Source of the DNA: Auanema rhodensis
Taxonomy: Eukaryota > Nematoda > Chromadorea > Rhabditida > Rhabditidae
Length of the DNA: 64,000 nt
Reading direction: 5' to 3'
NCBI GenBank assembly: GCA_964057225.1
Contig: OZ059895.1
Span: 3,534,001 to 3,598,000, forward strand
The notes under the pieces are model-generated. The model had not been told where the DNA came from and did no database searches. It saw only the letters and a program-made list of their open reading frames with translations. Positions 25,401 through 41,500 of the stretch are shown in pieces (the first letter of the stretch is position 1; each line of letters begins with the position of its first letter). The translations under genes were made by a program, and so were the position numbers.

Positions 25401-27700
25401 TTGAGTTTTGTACACCCATAAATTATACGCAGCACAGGTTACCCTTAAATAATGAACTGACCGTCTAATCAGACATGGATCTTACCAAGTTCTGTTGCTT
25501 GAACGGATGTTTTCCTACGTAGGCTAGTAAAACATGCCCTTCAAAGCATCAGAACATGTGATCACATTCCAATTTTTTTGTATCTATCTTGTAAAGATAG
25601 TAATATATCATATGTTGAACACTATGTTGGAAAGATTTTAATTCAGATTTTCTAACTTTTATTCAGTTTGTTTTTTAAACTTTGATTAAGAACTTTGATT
25701 TTTGTACACCCATAAATTATACGCAGCACAGGTTACCCTTAAATAATGAACTGACCGACTAATCAGACATGGATCTTTCCTAGTTCTGTTGCTTGAATGG
25801 ATGTTTTCCTACGTAGGCTAGTAAAACATGCCCTTCAAAGCATCAGAACATGTGATCACATTCCAATTTTTTTGTATCTATCTTGTAAAGATAGTAATAT
25901 ATCATATGTTGAACACTATGTTGGAAAGATTTTAATTCAGATTTTCTAACTTTTATTCAGTTTGTTTTTTAAACTTTGATTAAGAACTTTGATTTTTGTA
26001 CACCCATAAATTATACGCAGCACAGGTTACCCTTAAATAATGAACTGACCGACTAATCAGACATGGATCTTTCCTAGTTCTGTTGCTTGAATGGATGTTT
26101 TCCTACGTAGGCTAGTAAAACATGCCCTTCAAAGCATCAGAACATGTGATCACATTCCAATTTTTTTGTATCTATCTTGTAAAGATAGTAATAAACTTTG
26201 ATTTTTGTACACCCATAAATTATACGCAGCACAGGTTACCCTTAAATAATGAACTGACCGACTAATCAGACATGGATCTTTCCAAGTTCTGTTGCTTGAA
26301 CGGATGTTTTCCTACGTAGGCTAGTAAAACATGCCCTTCAAAGCATCAGAACATGTGACCACATTCCAATTTTTTTGTATCTATCTTGTAAAGATAGTAA
26401 TATATCATATGTTGAACACTATGTTGGAAAGATTTTAATTCAGATTTTTTCAACTTTCACTCAGTTTGTTTTCTAAACTTTGATTAAGAACCTTGTTGTT
26501 TGTACACCCATAAAATATACGCAGCACAGGTTACCCTTAAATAATGAACTGACCGACTAATCAGACATGGATCTTTCCTAGTTCTGTTGCTTGAATGGAT
26601 GTTTTCCTACGTAGGCTAGTAAAACATGCCCTTCAAAGCATCAGAACATGTGATCACATTCCAATTTTTTTGTATCTATCTTGTAAAGATAGTAATATAT
26701 CATATGTTGAACACTATGTTGGAAAGATTTTAATTCAGATTTTTTCAACTTTCACTCAGTTTGTTTTCTAAACTTTGATTAAGAACCTTGAGTTTTGTAC
26801 ACCCATAAATTATACGCAGCACAGGTTACCCTTAAATAATGAACTGACCGTCTAATCAGACATGGATCTTACCAAGTTCTGTTGCTTGAACGGATGTTTT
26901 CCTACGTAGGCTAGTAAAACATGCCCTTCAAAGCATCAGAACATGTGATCACATTCCAATTTTTTTGTATCTATCTTGTAAAGATAGTAATATATCATAT
27001 GTTGAACACTATGTTGGAAAGATTTTAATTCAGATTTTCTAACTTTTATTCAGTTTGTTTTTTAAACTTTGATTAAGAACTTTGATTTTTGTACACCCAT
27101 AAATTATACGCAGCACAGGTTACCCTTAAATAATGAACTGACCGACTAATCAGACATGGATCTTTCCTAGTTCTGTTGCTTGAATGGATGTTTTCCTACG
27201 TAGGCTAGTAAAACATGCCCTTCAAAGCATCAGAACATGTGATCACATTCCAATTTTTTTGTATCTATCTTGTAAAGATAGTAATATATCATATGTTGAA
27301 CACTATGTTGGAAAGATTTTAATTCAGATTTTTTCAACTTTCACTCAGTTTGTTTTCTAAACTTTGATTAAGAACCTTGAGTTTTGTACACCCATAAATT
27401 ATACGCAGCACAGGTTACCCTTAAATAATGAACTGACCGACTAATCAGACATGGATCTTTCCAAGTTCTGTTGCTTGAACGGATGTTTTCCTACGTAGGC
27501 TAGTAAAACATGCCCTTCAAAGCATCAGAACATGTGACCACATTCCAATTTTTTTGTATCTATCTTGTAAAGATAGTAATATATCATATGTTGAACACTA
27601 TGTTGGAAAGATTTTAATTCAGATTTTTTCAACTTTCACTCAGTTTGTTTTCTAAACTTTGATTAAGAACCTTGTTGTTTGTACACCCATAAAATATACG
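22440..27700 (+). repeat. Higher-order satellite block, about 1388-bp spacing
   Basis: The same ordered set of variant units recurs at about 1388 bp. The GACCACATT variant at 22,489 pairs with 23,877, TGTGATCAGA at 22,781 pairs with 24,169, and GACC at 24,970 pairs with 26,357. The block contains type A, type B, hybrid and short units. Nothing but satellite is seen. Confidence 0.7.
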
Positions 27701-30700
27701 CAGCACAGGTTACCCTTAAATAATGAACTGACCGTCTAATCAGACATGGATCTTCCCAAGTTCTGTTGCTTGAATGGATGTTTTCCTACGTAGGCTAGTA
27801 AAACATGCCCTTCAAAGCATCAGAACATGTGATCACATTCCAATTTTTTTGTATCTATCTTGTAAAGATAGTAATATATCATATGTTGAACACTATGTTG
27901 GAAAGATTTTAATTCAGATTTTCTAACTTTTATTCAGTTTGTTTTTTAAACTTTGATTAAGAACTTTGATATTTGTACACCCATAAATTATACGCAGCAC
28001 AGGTTACCCTTAAATAATGAACTGACCGACTAATCAGACATGGATCTTTCCTAGTTCTGTTGCTTGAATGGATGTTTTCCTACGTAGGCTAGTAAAACAT
28101 GCCCTTCAAAGCATCAGAACATGTGATCACATTCCAATTTTTTTGTATCTATCTTGTAAAGATAGTAATAAACTTTGATTTTTGTACACCCATAAATTAT
28201 ACGCAGCACAGGTTACCCTTAAATAATGAACTGACCGACTAATCAGACATGGATCTTTCCTAGTTCTGTTGCTTGAATGGATGTTTTCCTACGTAGGCTA
28301 GTAAAACATGCCCTTCAAAGCATCAGAACATGTGATCACATTCCAATTTTTTTGTATCTATTTTGTAAAGATAGTAATATATCATATGTTGAACACTATG
28401 TTGGAAAGATTTTAATTCAGATTTTCTAACTTTTATTCAGTTTGTTTTTTAAACTTTGATTAAGAACTTTGATTTTTGTACACCCATAAATTATACGCAG
28501 CACAGGTTACCCTTAAATAATGAACTGACCGACTAATCAGACATGGATCTTTCCTAGTTCTGTTGCTTGAATGGATGTTTTCCTACGTAGGCTAGTAAAA
28601 CATGCCCTTCAAAACATCAGAACATGTGATCACATTCCAATTTTTTTGTATCTGTTTTGTAAAGATAGTAATAAACTTTGATTTTTGTACACCCATAAAT
28701 TATACGCAGCACAGGTTACCCTTAAATAATGAACTGACCGACTAATCAGACATGGATCTTTCCTAGTTCTGTTGCTTGAATGGATGTTTTCCTACGTAGG
28801 CTAGTAAAACATGCCCTTCAAAGCATCAGAACATGTGATCACATTCCAATTTTTTTGTATCTATCTTGTAAAGATAGTAATATATCATATGTTGAACACT
28901 ATGTTGGAAAGATTTTAATTCAGATTTTTTCAACTTTCACTCAGTTTGTTTTCTAAACTTTGATTAAGAACCTTGAGTTTTGTACACCCATAAATTATAC
29001 GCAGCACAGGTTACCCTTAAATAATGAACTGACCGACTAATCAGACATGGATCTTCCCAAGTTCTGTTGCTTGAATGGATGTTTTCCTACGTAGGCTAGT
29101 AAAACATGCCCTTCAAAGCATCAGAACATGTGATCACATTCCAATTTTTTTGTATCTATCTTGTAAAGATAGTAATAAACTTTGATTTTTGTACACCCAT
29201 AAATTATACGCAGCACAGGTTACCCTTAAATAATGAACTGACCGACTAATCAGACATGGATCTTTCCAAGTTCTGTTGCTTGAACGGATGTTTTCCTACG
29301 TAGGCTAGTAAAACATGCCCTTCAAAGCATCAGAACATGTGACCACATTCCAATTTTTTTGTATCTATCTTGTAAAGATAGTAATATATCATATGTTGAA
29401 CACTATGTTGGAAAGATTTTAATTCAGATTTTTTCAACTTTCACTCAGTTTGTTTTCTAAACTTTGATTAAGAACCTTGTTGTTTGTACACCCATAAAAT
29501 ATACGCAGCACAGGTTACCCTTAAATAATGAACTGACCGTCTAATCAGACATGGATCTTCCCAAGTTCTGTTGCTTGAATGGATGTTTTCCTACGTAGGC
29601 TAGTAAAACATGCCCTTCAAAGCATCAGAACATGTGATCACATTCCAATTTTTTTGTATCTATCTTGTAAAGATAGTAATATATCATATGTTGAACACTA
29701 TGTTGGAAAGATTTTAATTCAGATTTTCTAACTTTTATTCAGTTTGTTTTTTAAACTTTGATTAAGAACTTTGATATTTGTACACCCATAAATTATACGC
29801 AGCACAGGTTACCCTTAAATAATGAACTGACCGACTAATCAGACATGGATCTTTCCTAGTTCTGTTGCTTGAATGGATGTTTTCCTACGTAGGCTAGTAA
29901 AACATGCCCTTCAAAGCATCAGAACATGTGATCACATTCCAATTTTTTTGTATCTATTTTGTAAAGATAGTAATATATCATATGTTGAACACTATGTTGG
30001 AAAGATTTTAATTCAGATTTTCTAACTTTTATTCAGTTTGTTTTTTAAACTTTGATTAAGAACTTTGATTTTTGTACACCCATAAATTATACGCAGCACA
30101 GGTTACCCTTAAATAATGAACTGACCGACTAATCAGACATGGATCTTTCCTAGTTCTGTTGCTTGAATGGATGTTTTCCTACGTAGGCTAGTAAAACATG
30201 CCCTTCAAAACATCAGAACATGTGATCACATTCCAATTTTTTTGTATCTGTTTTGTAAAGATAGTAATAAACTTTGATTTTTGTACACCCATAAATTATA
30301 CGCAGCACAGGTTACCCTTAAATAATGAACTGACCGACTAATCAGACATGGATCTTTCCTAGTTCTGTTGCTTGAATGGATGTTTTCCTACGTAGGCTAG
30401 TAAAACATGCCCTTCAAAGCATCAGAACATGTGATCACATTCCAATTTTTTTGTATCTATCTTGTAAAGATAGTAATATATCATATGTTGAACACTATGT
30501 TGGAAAGATTTTAATTCAGATTTTTTCAACTTTCACTCAGTTTGTTTTCTAAACTTTGATTAAGAACCTTGAGTTTTGTACACCCATAAATTATACGCAG
30601 CACAGGTTACCCTTAAATAATGAACTGACCGACTAATCAGACATGGATCTTCCCAAGTTCTGTTGCTTGAATGGATGTTTTCCTACGTAGGCTAGTAAAA

Positions 30701-33700
30701 CATGCCCTTCAAAACATCAGAACATGTGATCACATTCCAATTTTTTTGTATCTGTTTTGTAAAGATAGTAATAAACTTTGATTTTTGTACACCCATAAAT
30801 TATACGCAGCACAGGTTACCCTTAAATAATGAACTGACCGACTAATCAGACATGGATCTTTCCAAGTTCTGTTGCTTGAACGGATGTTTTCCTACGTAGG
30901 CTAGTAAAACATGCCCTTCAAAGCATCAGAACATGTGACCACATTCCAATTTTTTTGTATCTATCTTGTAAAGATAGTAATATATCATATGTTGAACACT
31001 ATGTTGGAAAGATTTTAATTCAGATTTTTTCAACTTTCACTCAGTTTGTTTTCTAAACTTTGATTAAGAACCTTGTTGTTTGTACACCCATAAAATATAC
31101 GCAGCACAGGTTACCCTTAAATAATGAACTGACCGTCTAATCAGACATGGATCTTCCCAAGTTCTGTTGCTTGAATGGATGTTTTCCTACGTAGGCTAGT
31201 AAAACATGCCCTTCAAAGCATCAGAACATGTGATCACATTCCAATTTTTTTGTATCTATCTTGTAAAGATAGTAATATATCATATGTTGAACACTATGTT
31301 GGAAAGATTTTAATTCAGATTTTCTAACTTTTATTCAGTTTGTTTTTTAAACTTTGATTAAGAACTTTGATATTTGTACACCCATAAATTATACGCAGCA
31401 CAGGTTACCCTTAAATAATGAACTGACCGACTAATCAGACATGGATCTTTCCTAGTTCTGTTGCTTGAATGGATGTTTTCCTACGTAGGCTAGTAAAACA
31501 TGCCCTTCAAAGCATCAGAACATGTGATCACATTCCAATTTTTTTGTATCTATTTTGTAAAGATAGTAATATATCATATGTTGAACACTATGTTGGAAAG
31601 ATTTTAATTCAGATTTTCTAACTTTTATTCAGTTTGTTTTTTAAACTTTGATTAAGAACTTTGATTTTTGTACACCCATAAATTATACGCAGCACAGGTT
31701 ACCCTTAAATAATGAACTGACCGACTAATCAGACATGGATCTTTCCTAGTTCTGTTGCTTGAATGGATGTTTTCCTACGTAGGCTAGTAAAACATGCCCT
31801 TCAAAACATCAGAACATGTGATCACATTCCAATTTTTTTGTATCTGTTTTGTAAAGATAGTAATATATCATATGTTGAACACTATGTTGGAAAGATTTTA
31901 ATTCAGATTTTCTAACTTTTATTCAGTTTGTTTTTTAAACTTTGATTAAGAACTTTGATTTTTGTACACCCATAAATTATACGCAGCACAGGTTACCCTT
32001 AAATAATGAACTGACCGACTAATCAGACATGGATCTTTCCTAGTTCTGTTGCTTGAATGGATGTTTTCCTACGTAGGCTAGTAAAACATGCCCTTCAAAA
32101 CATCAGAACATGTGATCACATTCCAATTTTTTTGTATCTGTTTTGTAAAGATAGTAATAAACTTTGATTTTTGTACACCCATAAATTATACGCAGCACAG
32201 GTTACCCTTAAATAATGAACTGACCGACTAATCAGACATGGATCTTTCCTAGTTCTGTTGCTTGAATGGATGTTTTCCTACGTAGGCTAGTAAAACATGC
32301 CCTTCAAAGCATCAGAACATGTGATCACATTCCAATTTTTTTGTATCTATCTTGTAAAGATAGTAATATATCATATGTTGAACACTATGTTGGAAAGATT
32401 TTAATTCAGATTTTTTCAACTTTCACTCAGTTTGTTTTCTAAACTTTGATTAAGAACCTTGAGTTTTGTACACCCATAAATTATACGCAGCACAGGTTAC
32501 CCTTAAATAATGAACTGACCGACTAATCAGACATGGATCTTCCCAAGTTCTGTTGCTTGAATGGATGTTTTCCTACGTAGGCTAGTAAAACATGCCCTTC
32601 AAAACATCAGAACATGTGATCACATTCCAATTTTTTTGTATCTGTTTTGTAAAGATAGTAATAAACTTTGATTTTTGTACACCCATAAATTATACGCAGC
32701 ACAGGTTACCCTTAAATAATGAACTGACCGACTAATCAGACATGGATCTTTCCAAGTTCTGTTGCTTGAACGGATGTTTTCCTACGTAGGCTAGTAAAAC
32801 ATGCCCTTCAAAGCATCAGAACATGTGACCACATTCCAATTTTTTTGTATCTATCTTGTAAAGATAGTAATATATCATATGTTGAACACTATGTTGGAAA
32901 GATTTTAATTCAGATTTTTTCAACTTTCACTCAGTTTGTTTTCTAAACTTTGATTAAGAACCTTGAGTTTTGTACACCCATAAATTATACGCAGCACAGG
33001 TTACCCTTAAATAATGAACTGACCGTCTAATCAGACATGGATCTTCCCAAGTTCTGTTGCTTGAATGGATGTTTTCCTACGTAGGCTAGTAAAACATGCC
33101 CTTCAAAGCATCAGAACATGTGATCACATTCCAATTTTTTTGTATCTATCTTGTAAAGATAGTAATATATCATATGTTGAACACTATGTTGGAAAGATTT
33201 TAATTCAGATTTTCTAACTTTTATTCAGTTTGTTTTTTAAACTTTGATTAAGAACTTTGATATTTGTACACCCATAAATTATACGCAGCACAGGTTACCC
33301 TTAAATAATGAACTGACCGACTAATCAGACATGGATCTTTCCTAGTTCTGTTGCTTGAATGGATGTTTTCCTACGTAGGCTAGTAAAACATGCCCTTCAA
33401 AGCATCAGAACATGTGATCACATTCCAATTTTTTTGTATCTATTTTGTAAAGATAGTAATATATCATATGTTGAACACTATGTTGGAAAGATTTTAATTC
33501 AGATTTTCTAACTTTTATTCAGTTTGTTTTTTAAACTTTGATTAAGAACTTTGATTTTTGTACACCCATAAATTATACGCAGCACAGGTTACCCTTAAAT
33601 AATGAACTGACCGACTAATCAGACATGGATCTTTCCTAGTTCTGTTGCTTGAATGGATGTTTTCCTACGTAGGCTAGTAAAACATGCCCTTCAAAACATC

Positions 33701-35560
33701 AGAACATGTGATCACATTCCAATTTTTTTGTATCTGTTTTGTAAAGATAGTAATAAACTTTGATTTTTGTACACCCATAAATTATACGCAGCACAGGTTA
33801 CCCTTAAATAATGAACTGACCGACTAATCAGACATGGATCTTTCCTAGTTCTGTTGCTTGAATGGATGTTTTCCTACGTAGGCTAGTAAAACATGCCCTT
33901 CAAAACATCAGAACATGTGATCACATTCCAATTTTTTTGTATCTGTTTTGTAAAGATAGTAATAAACTTTGATTTTTGTACACCCATAAATTATACGCAG
34001 CACAGGTTACCCTTAAATAATGAACTGACCGACTAATCAGACATGGATCTTTCCTAGTTCTGTTGCTTGAATGGATGTTTTCCTACGTAGGCTAGTAAAA
34101 CATGCCCTTCAAAGCATCAGAACATGTGATCACATTCCAATTTTTTTGTATCTATCTTGTAAAGATAGTAATATATCATATGTTGAACACTATGTTGGAA
34201 AGATTTTAATTCAGATTTTTTCAACTTTCACTCAGTTTGTTTTCTAAACTTTGATTAAGAACCTTGAGTTTTGTACACCCATAAATTATACGCAGCACAG
34301 GTTACCCTTAAATAATGAACTGACCGACTAATCAGACATGGATCTTCCCAAGTTCTGTTGCTTGAATGGATGTTTTCCTACGTAGGCTAGTAAAACATGC
34401 CCTTCAAAGCATCAGAACATGTGATCACATTCCAATTTTTTTGTATCTATCTTGTAAAGATAGTAATAAACTTTGATTTTTGTACACCCATAAATTATAC
34501 GCAGCACAGGTTACCCTTAAATAATGAACTGACCGACTAATCAGACATGGATCTTTCCAAGTTCTGTTGCTTGAACGGATGTTTTCCTACGTAGGCTAGT
34601 AAAACATGCCCTTCAAAGCATCAGAACATGTGACCACATTCCAATTTTTTTGTATCTATCTTGTAAAGATAGTAATATATCATATGTTGAACACTATGTT
34701 GGAAAGATTTTAATTCAGATTTTTTCAACTTTCACTCAGTTTGTTTTCTAAACTTTGATTAAGAACCTTGTTGTTTGTACACCCATAAAATATACGCAGC
34801 ACAGGTTACCCTTAAATAATGAACTGACCGTCTAATCAGACATGGATCTTCCCAAGTTCTGTTGCTTGAATGGATGTTTTCCTACGTAGGCTAGTAAAAC
34901 ATGCCCTTCAAAGCATCAGAACATGTGATCACATTCCAATTTTTTTGTATCTATCTTGTAAAGATAGTAATATATCATATGTTGAACACTATGTTGGAAA
35001 GATTTTAATTCAGATTTTCTAACTTTTATTCAGTTTGTTTTTTAAACTTTGATTAAGAACTTTGATATTTGTACACCCATAAATTATACGCAGCACAGGT
35101 TACCCTTAAATAATGAACTGACCGACTAATCAGACATGGATCTTTCCTAGTTCTGTTGCTTGAATGGATGTTTTCCTACGTAGGCTAGTAAAACATGCCC
35201 TTCAAAGCATCAGAACATGTTATCACATTCCAATTTTTTTGTATCTATCTTGTAAAGATAGTAATAAACTTTGATTTTTGTACACCCATAAATTATACGC
35301 AGCACAGGTTACCCTTAAATAATGAACTGACCGACTAATCAGACATGGATCTTTCCAAGTTCTGTTGCTTGAACGGATGTTTTCCTACGTAGGCTAGTAA
35401 AACATGCCCTTCAAAGCATCAGAACATGTGACCACATTCCAATTTTTTTGTATCTATCTTGTAAAGATAGTAATATATCATATGTTGAACACTATGTTGG
35501 AAAGATTTTAATTCAGATTTTTTCAACTTTCACTCAGTTTGTTTTCTAAACTTTGATTAA
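27700..35560 (+). repeat. Higher-order satellite block, about 1.6-1.9 kb period
   Basis: The rare GATATTTGTAC variant marks the period at 27,968, 29,773, 31,369, 33,259 and 35,064, giving spacings of 1805, 1596, 1890 and 1805 bp. The spacings differ by about one short (209) or one long (294) unit, as expected from unequal exchange. Units with CAAAACATCAG and TATCTGTTTTGTAAAG are enriched here and look like a locally amplified subfamily. Confidence 0.8.
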
Positions 35561-35599
35561 GAACCTTGTTGTTTGTACACCCATAAAATATACGCAGCA

Positions 35600-38500
35600 C
35601 AGGTTACCCTTAAATAATGAACTGACCGTCTAATCAGACATGGATCTTCCCAAGTTCTGTTGCTTGAATGGATGTTTTCCTACGTAGGCTAGTAAAACAT
35701 GCCCTTCAAAGCATCAGAACATGTGATCACATTCCAATTTTTTTGTATCTATCTTGTAAAGATAGTAATAAACTTTGATTTTTGTACACCCATAAATTAT
35801 ACGCAGCACAGGTTACCCTTAAATAATGAACTGACCGACTAATCAGACATGGATCTTCCCAAGTTCTGTTGCTTGAATGGATGTTTTCCTACGTAGGCTA
35901 GTAAAACATGCCCTTCAAAGCATCAGAACATGTGATCACATTCCAATTTTTTTGTATCTATTTTGTAAAGATAGTAAAATATCATATGTTGAACACTATG
36001 TTGGAAAGATTTTAATTCAGATTTTCTAACTTTTATTCAGTTTGTTTTTTAAACTTTGATTAAGAACTTTGATTTTTGTACACCCATAAATTATACGCAG
36101 CACAGGTTACCCTTAAATAATGAACTGACCGACTAATCAGACATGGATCTTTCCTAGTTCTGTTGCTTGAATGGATGTTTTCCTACGTAGGCTAGTAAAA
36201 CATGCCCTTCAAAACATCAGAACATGTGATCACATTCCAATTTTTTTGTATCTATTTTGTAAAGATAGTAATAAACTTTGATTTTTGTACACCCATAAAT
36301 TATACGCAGCACAGGTTACCCTTAAATAATGAACTGACCGACTAATCAGACATGGATCTTTCCTAGTTCTGTTGCTTGAATGGATGTTTTCCTACGTAGG
36401 CTAGTAAAACATGCCCTTCAAAGCATCAGAACATGTGACCACATTCCAATTTTTTTGTATCTGTTTTGTGAAGATAGTAAAATATCATATGTTGAACACT
36501 ATGTTGGAAAGATTTTAATTCAGATTTTCTAACTTTTATTCAGTTTGTTTTTTAAACTTTGATTAAGAACTTTGATTTTTGTACACCCATAAATTATACG
36601 CAGCACAGGTTACCCTTAAATAATGAACTGACCGACTAATCAGACATGGATCTTTTCTAGTTCTGTTGCTTGAATGGATGTTTTCCTACGTAGGCTAGTA
36701 AAACATGCCCTTCAAAACATCAGAACATGTGATCACATTCCAATTTTTTTGTATCTATTTTGTAAAGATAGTAATAAACTTTGATTTTTGTACACCCATA
36801 AATTATACGCAGCACAGGTTACCCTTAAATAATGAACTGACCGACTAATCAGACATGGATCTTTCCTAGTTCTGTTGCTTGAATGGATGTTTTCCTACGT
36901 AGGCTAGTAAAACATGCCCTTCAAAGCATCAGAACATGTGATCACATTCCAATTTTTTTGTATCTATCTTGTAAAGATAGTAATATATCATATGTTGAAC
37001 ACTATGTTGGAAAGATTTTAATTCAGATTTTCGAACTTTTATTCAGTTTGTTTTTCAAACTTTGATTAAGAACTTTGATTTTTGTACACCCATAAATTAT
37101 ACGCAGCACAGGTTACCCTTAATTAATGAACTGACCGACTAATCAGACATGGATCTTTCCAAGTTCTGTTGCTTGAATGGATGTTTTCCTACGTAGGCTA
37201 GTAAAACATGCCCTTCAAAGCATCAGAACATGTGATCACATTCCAATATTTTTGTATCTATCTTGTAAAGATAGTAATATATCATATGTTGAACACTATG
37301 TTGGAAAGATTTTAATTCAGATTTTTTCAACTTTCACTCAGTTTGTTTTCTAAACTTTGATTAAGAACCTTGAGTTTTGTACACCCATAAATTATACGCA
37401 GCACAGGTTACCCTTAAATAATGAACTGACCGACTAATCAGACATGGATCTTTCCTAGTTCTGTTGCTTGAATGGATGTTTTCCTACGTAGGCTAGTAAA
37501 ACATGCCCTTCAAAGTATCAGAACATGTGATCACATTCCAATTTTTTTGTATCTATCTTGTAAAGATAGTAATATATCATATGTTGAACACTATGTTGGA
37601 AAAATTTTAATTCAGATTTTCGAACTTTTATTCAGTTTGTTTTTCAAACTTTGATTAAGAACTTTGATTTTCGTACTCCCATAAATTATACGCAGCACAG
37701 GTTACCCTTAATTAATGAACTGACCGACTAATCAGACATGGATCTTTCCAAGTTCTGTTGCTTGAACGGATGTTTTCCTACGTAGGCTAGTAAAACATGC
37801 CCTTCAAAGCATCAGAACATGTGACCACATTCCAATTTTTTTGTATCTATTTTGTAAAGATAGTAATAAACTTTGATTTTTGTACACCCATAAATTATAC
37901 GCAGCACAGGTTACCCTTAAATAATGAACTGACCGACTAATCAGACATGGATCTTTCCAAGTTCTGTTGCTTGAACGGATGTTTTCCTACGTAGGCTAGT
38001 AAAACATGCCCTTCAAAGCATCAGAACATGTGACCACATTCCAATTTTTTTGTATCTATCTTGTAAAGATAGTAATATATCATATGTTGAACACTATGTT
38101 GGAAAGATTTTAATTCAGATTTTTTCAACTTTCACTCAGTTTGTTTTCTAAACTTTGATTAAGAACCTTGTTGTTTGTACACCCATAAAATATACGCAGC
38201 ACAGGTTACCCTTAAATAATGAACTGACCGTCTAATCAGACATGGATCTTCCCAAGTTCTGTTGCTTGAATGGATGTTTTCCTACGTAGGCTAGTAAAAC
38301 ATGCCCTTCAAAGCATCAGAACATGTGATCACATTCCAATTTTTTTGTATCTATCTTGTAAAGATAGTAATAAACTTTGATTTTTGTACACCCATAAATT
38401 ATACGCAGCACAGGTTACCCTTAAATAATGAACTGACCGACTAATCAGACATGGATCTTCCCAAGTTCTGTTGCTTGAATGGATGTTTTCCTACGTAGGC

Positions 38501-41500
38501 TAGTAAAACATGCCCTTCAAAGCATCAGAACATGTGATCACATTCCAATTTTTTTGTATCTATTTTGTAAAGATAGTAAAATATCATATGTTGAACACTA
38601 TGTTGGAAAGATTTTAATTCAGATTTTCTAACTTTTATTCAGTTTGTTTTTTAAACTTTGATTAAGAACTTTGATTTTTGTACACCCATAAATTATACGC
38701 AGCACAGGTTACCCTTAAATAATGAACTGACCGACTAATCAGACATGGATCTTTCCTAGTTCTGTTGCTTGAATGGATGTTTTCCTACGTAGGCTAGTAA
38801 AACATGCCCTTCAAAACATCAGAACATGTGATCACATTCCAATTTTTTTGTATCTATTTTGTAAAGATAGTAATAAACTTTGATTTTTGTACACCCATAA
38901 ATTATACGCAGCACAGGTTACCCTTAAATAATGAACTGACCGACTAATCAGACATGGATCTTTCCTAGTTCTGTTGCTTGAATGGATGTTTTCCTACGTA
39001 GGCTAGTAAAACATGCCCTTCAAAGCATCAGAACATGTGACCACATTCCAATTTTTTTGTATCTGTTTTGTGAAGATAGTAAAATATCATATGTTGAACA
39101 CTATGTTGGAAAGATTTTAATTCAGATTTTCTAACTTTTATTCAGTTTGTTTTTTAAACTTTGATTAAGAACTTTGATTTTTGTACACCCATAAATTATA
39201 CGCAGCACAGGTTACCCTTAAATAATGAACTGACCGACTAATCAGACATGGATCTTTTCTAGTTCTGTTGCTTGAATGGATGTTTTCCTACGTAGGCTAG
39301 TAAAACATGCCCTTCAAAACATCAGAACATGTGATCACATTCCAATTTTTTTGTATCTATTTTGTAAAGATAGTAATAAACTTTGATTTTTGTACACCCA
39401 TAAATTATACGCAGCACAGGTTACCCTTAAATAATGAACTGACCGACTAATCAGACATGGATCTTTCCTAGTTCTGTTGCTTGAATGGATGTTTTCCTAC
39501 GTAGGCTAGTAAAACATGCCCTTCAAAGCATCAGAACATGTGATCACATTCCAATTTTTTTGTATCTATCTTGTAAAGATAGTAATATATCATATGTTGA
39601 ACACTATGTTGGAAAGATTTTAATTCAGATTTTCGAACTTTTATTCAGTTTGTTTTTCAAACTTTGATTAAGAACTTTGATTTTTGTACACCCATAAATT
39701 ATACGCAGCACAGGTTACCCTTAATTAATGAACTGACCGACTAATCAGACATGGATCTTTCCAAGTTCTGTTGCTTGAATGGATGTTTTCCTACGTAGGC
39801 TAGTAAAACATGCCCTTCAAAGCATCAGAACATGTGATCACATTCCAATATTTTTGTATCTATCTTGTAAAGATAGTAATATATCATATGTTGAACACTA
39901 TGTTGGAAAGATTTTAATTCAGATTTTTTCAACTTTCACTCAGTTTGTTTTCTAAACTTTGATTAAGAACCTTGAGTTTTGTACACCCATAAATTATACG
40001 CAGCACAGGTTACCCTTAAATAATGAACTGACCGACTAATCAGACATGGATCTTTCCTAGTTCTGTTGCTTGAATGGATGTTTTCCTACGTAGGCTAGTA
40101 AAACATGCCCTTCAAAGTATCAGAACATGTGATCACATTCCAATTTTTTTGTATCTATCTTGTAAAGATAGTAATATATCATATGTTGAACACTATGTTG
40201 GAAAAATTTTAATTCAGATTTTCGAACTTTTATTCAGTTTGTTTTTCAAACTTTGATTAAGAACTTTGATTTTCGTACTCCCATAAATTATACGCAGCAC
40301 AGGTTACCCTTAATTAATGAACTGACCGACTAATCAGACATGGATCTTTCCAAGTTCTGTTGCTTGAACGGATGTTTTCCTACGTAGGCTAGTAAAACAT
40401 GCCCTTCAAAGCATCAGAACATGTGACCACATTCCAATTTTTTTGTATCTATCTTGTAAAGATAGTAATATATCATATGTTGAACACTATGTTGGAAAGA
40501 TTTTAATTCAGATTTTTTCAACTTTCACTCAGTTTGTTTTCTAAACTTTGATTAAGAACCTTGTTGTTTGTACACCCATAAAATATACGCAGCACAGGTT
40601 ACCCTTAAATAATGAACTGACCGTCTAATCAGACATGGATCTTCCCAAGTTCTGTTGCTTGAATGGATGTTTTCCTACGTAGGCTAGTAAAACATGCCCT
40701 TCAAAGCATCAGAACATGTGATCACATTCCAATTTTTTTGTATCTATCTTGTAAAGATAGTAATAAACTTTGATTTTTGTACACCCATAAATTATACGCA
40801 GCACAGGTTACCCTTAAATAATGAACTGACCGACTAATCAGACATGGATCTTCCCAAGTTCTGTTGCTTGAATGGATGTTTTCCTACGTAGGCTAGTAAA
40901 ACATGCCCTTCAAAGCATCAGAACATGTGATCACATTCCAATTTTTTTGTATCTATTTTGTAAAGATAGTAAAATATCATATGTTGAACACTATGTTGGA
41001 AAGATTTTAATTCAGATTTTCTAACTTTTATTCAGTTTGTTTTTTAAACTTTGATTAAGAACTTTGATTTTTGTACACCCATAAATTATACGCAGCACAG
41101 GTTACCCTTAAATAATGAACTGACCGACTAATCAGACATGGATCTTTCCTAGTTCTGTTGCTTGAATGGATGTTTTTCTACGTAGGCTAGTAAAACATGC
41201 CCTTCAAAACATCAGAACATGTGATCACATTCCAATTTTTTTGTATCTATTTTGTAAAGATAGTAATAAACTTTGATTTTTGTACACCCATAAATTATAC
41301 GCAGCACAGGTTACCCTTAAATAATGAACTGACCGACTAATCAGACATGGATCTTTCCTAGTTCTGTTGCTTGAATGGATGTTTTCCTACGTAGGCTAGT
41401 AAAACATGCCCTTCAAAGCATCAGAACATGTGACCACATTCCAATTTTTTTGTATCTGTTTTGTGAAGATAGTAAAATATCATATGTTGAACACTATGTT

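Noticed and set aside
36883..37065. Recurrent 60-codon open frame (begins MDVFLRRLVKH) found many times on both strands
   Set aside because: It occurs only where a monomer carries variants that remove a stop. It starts at the same point of the repeat each time, follows the array's orientation, and has no conserved codon pattern. It is a by-product of the satellite.
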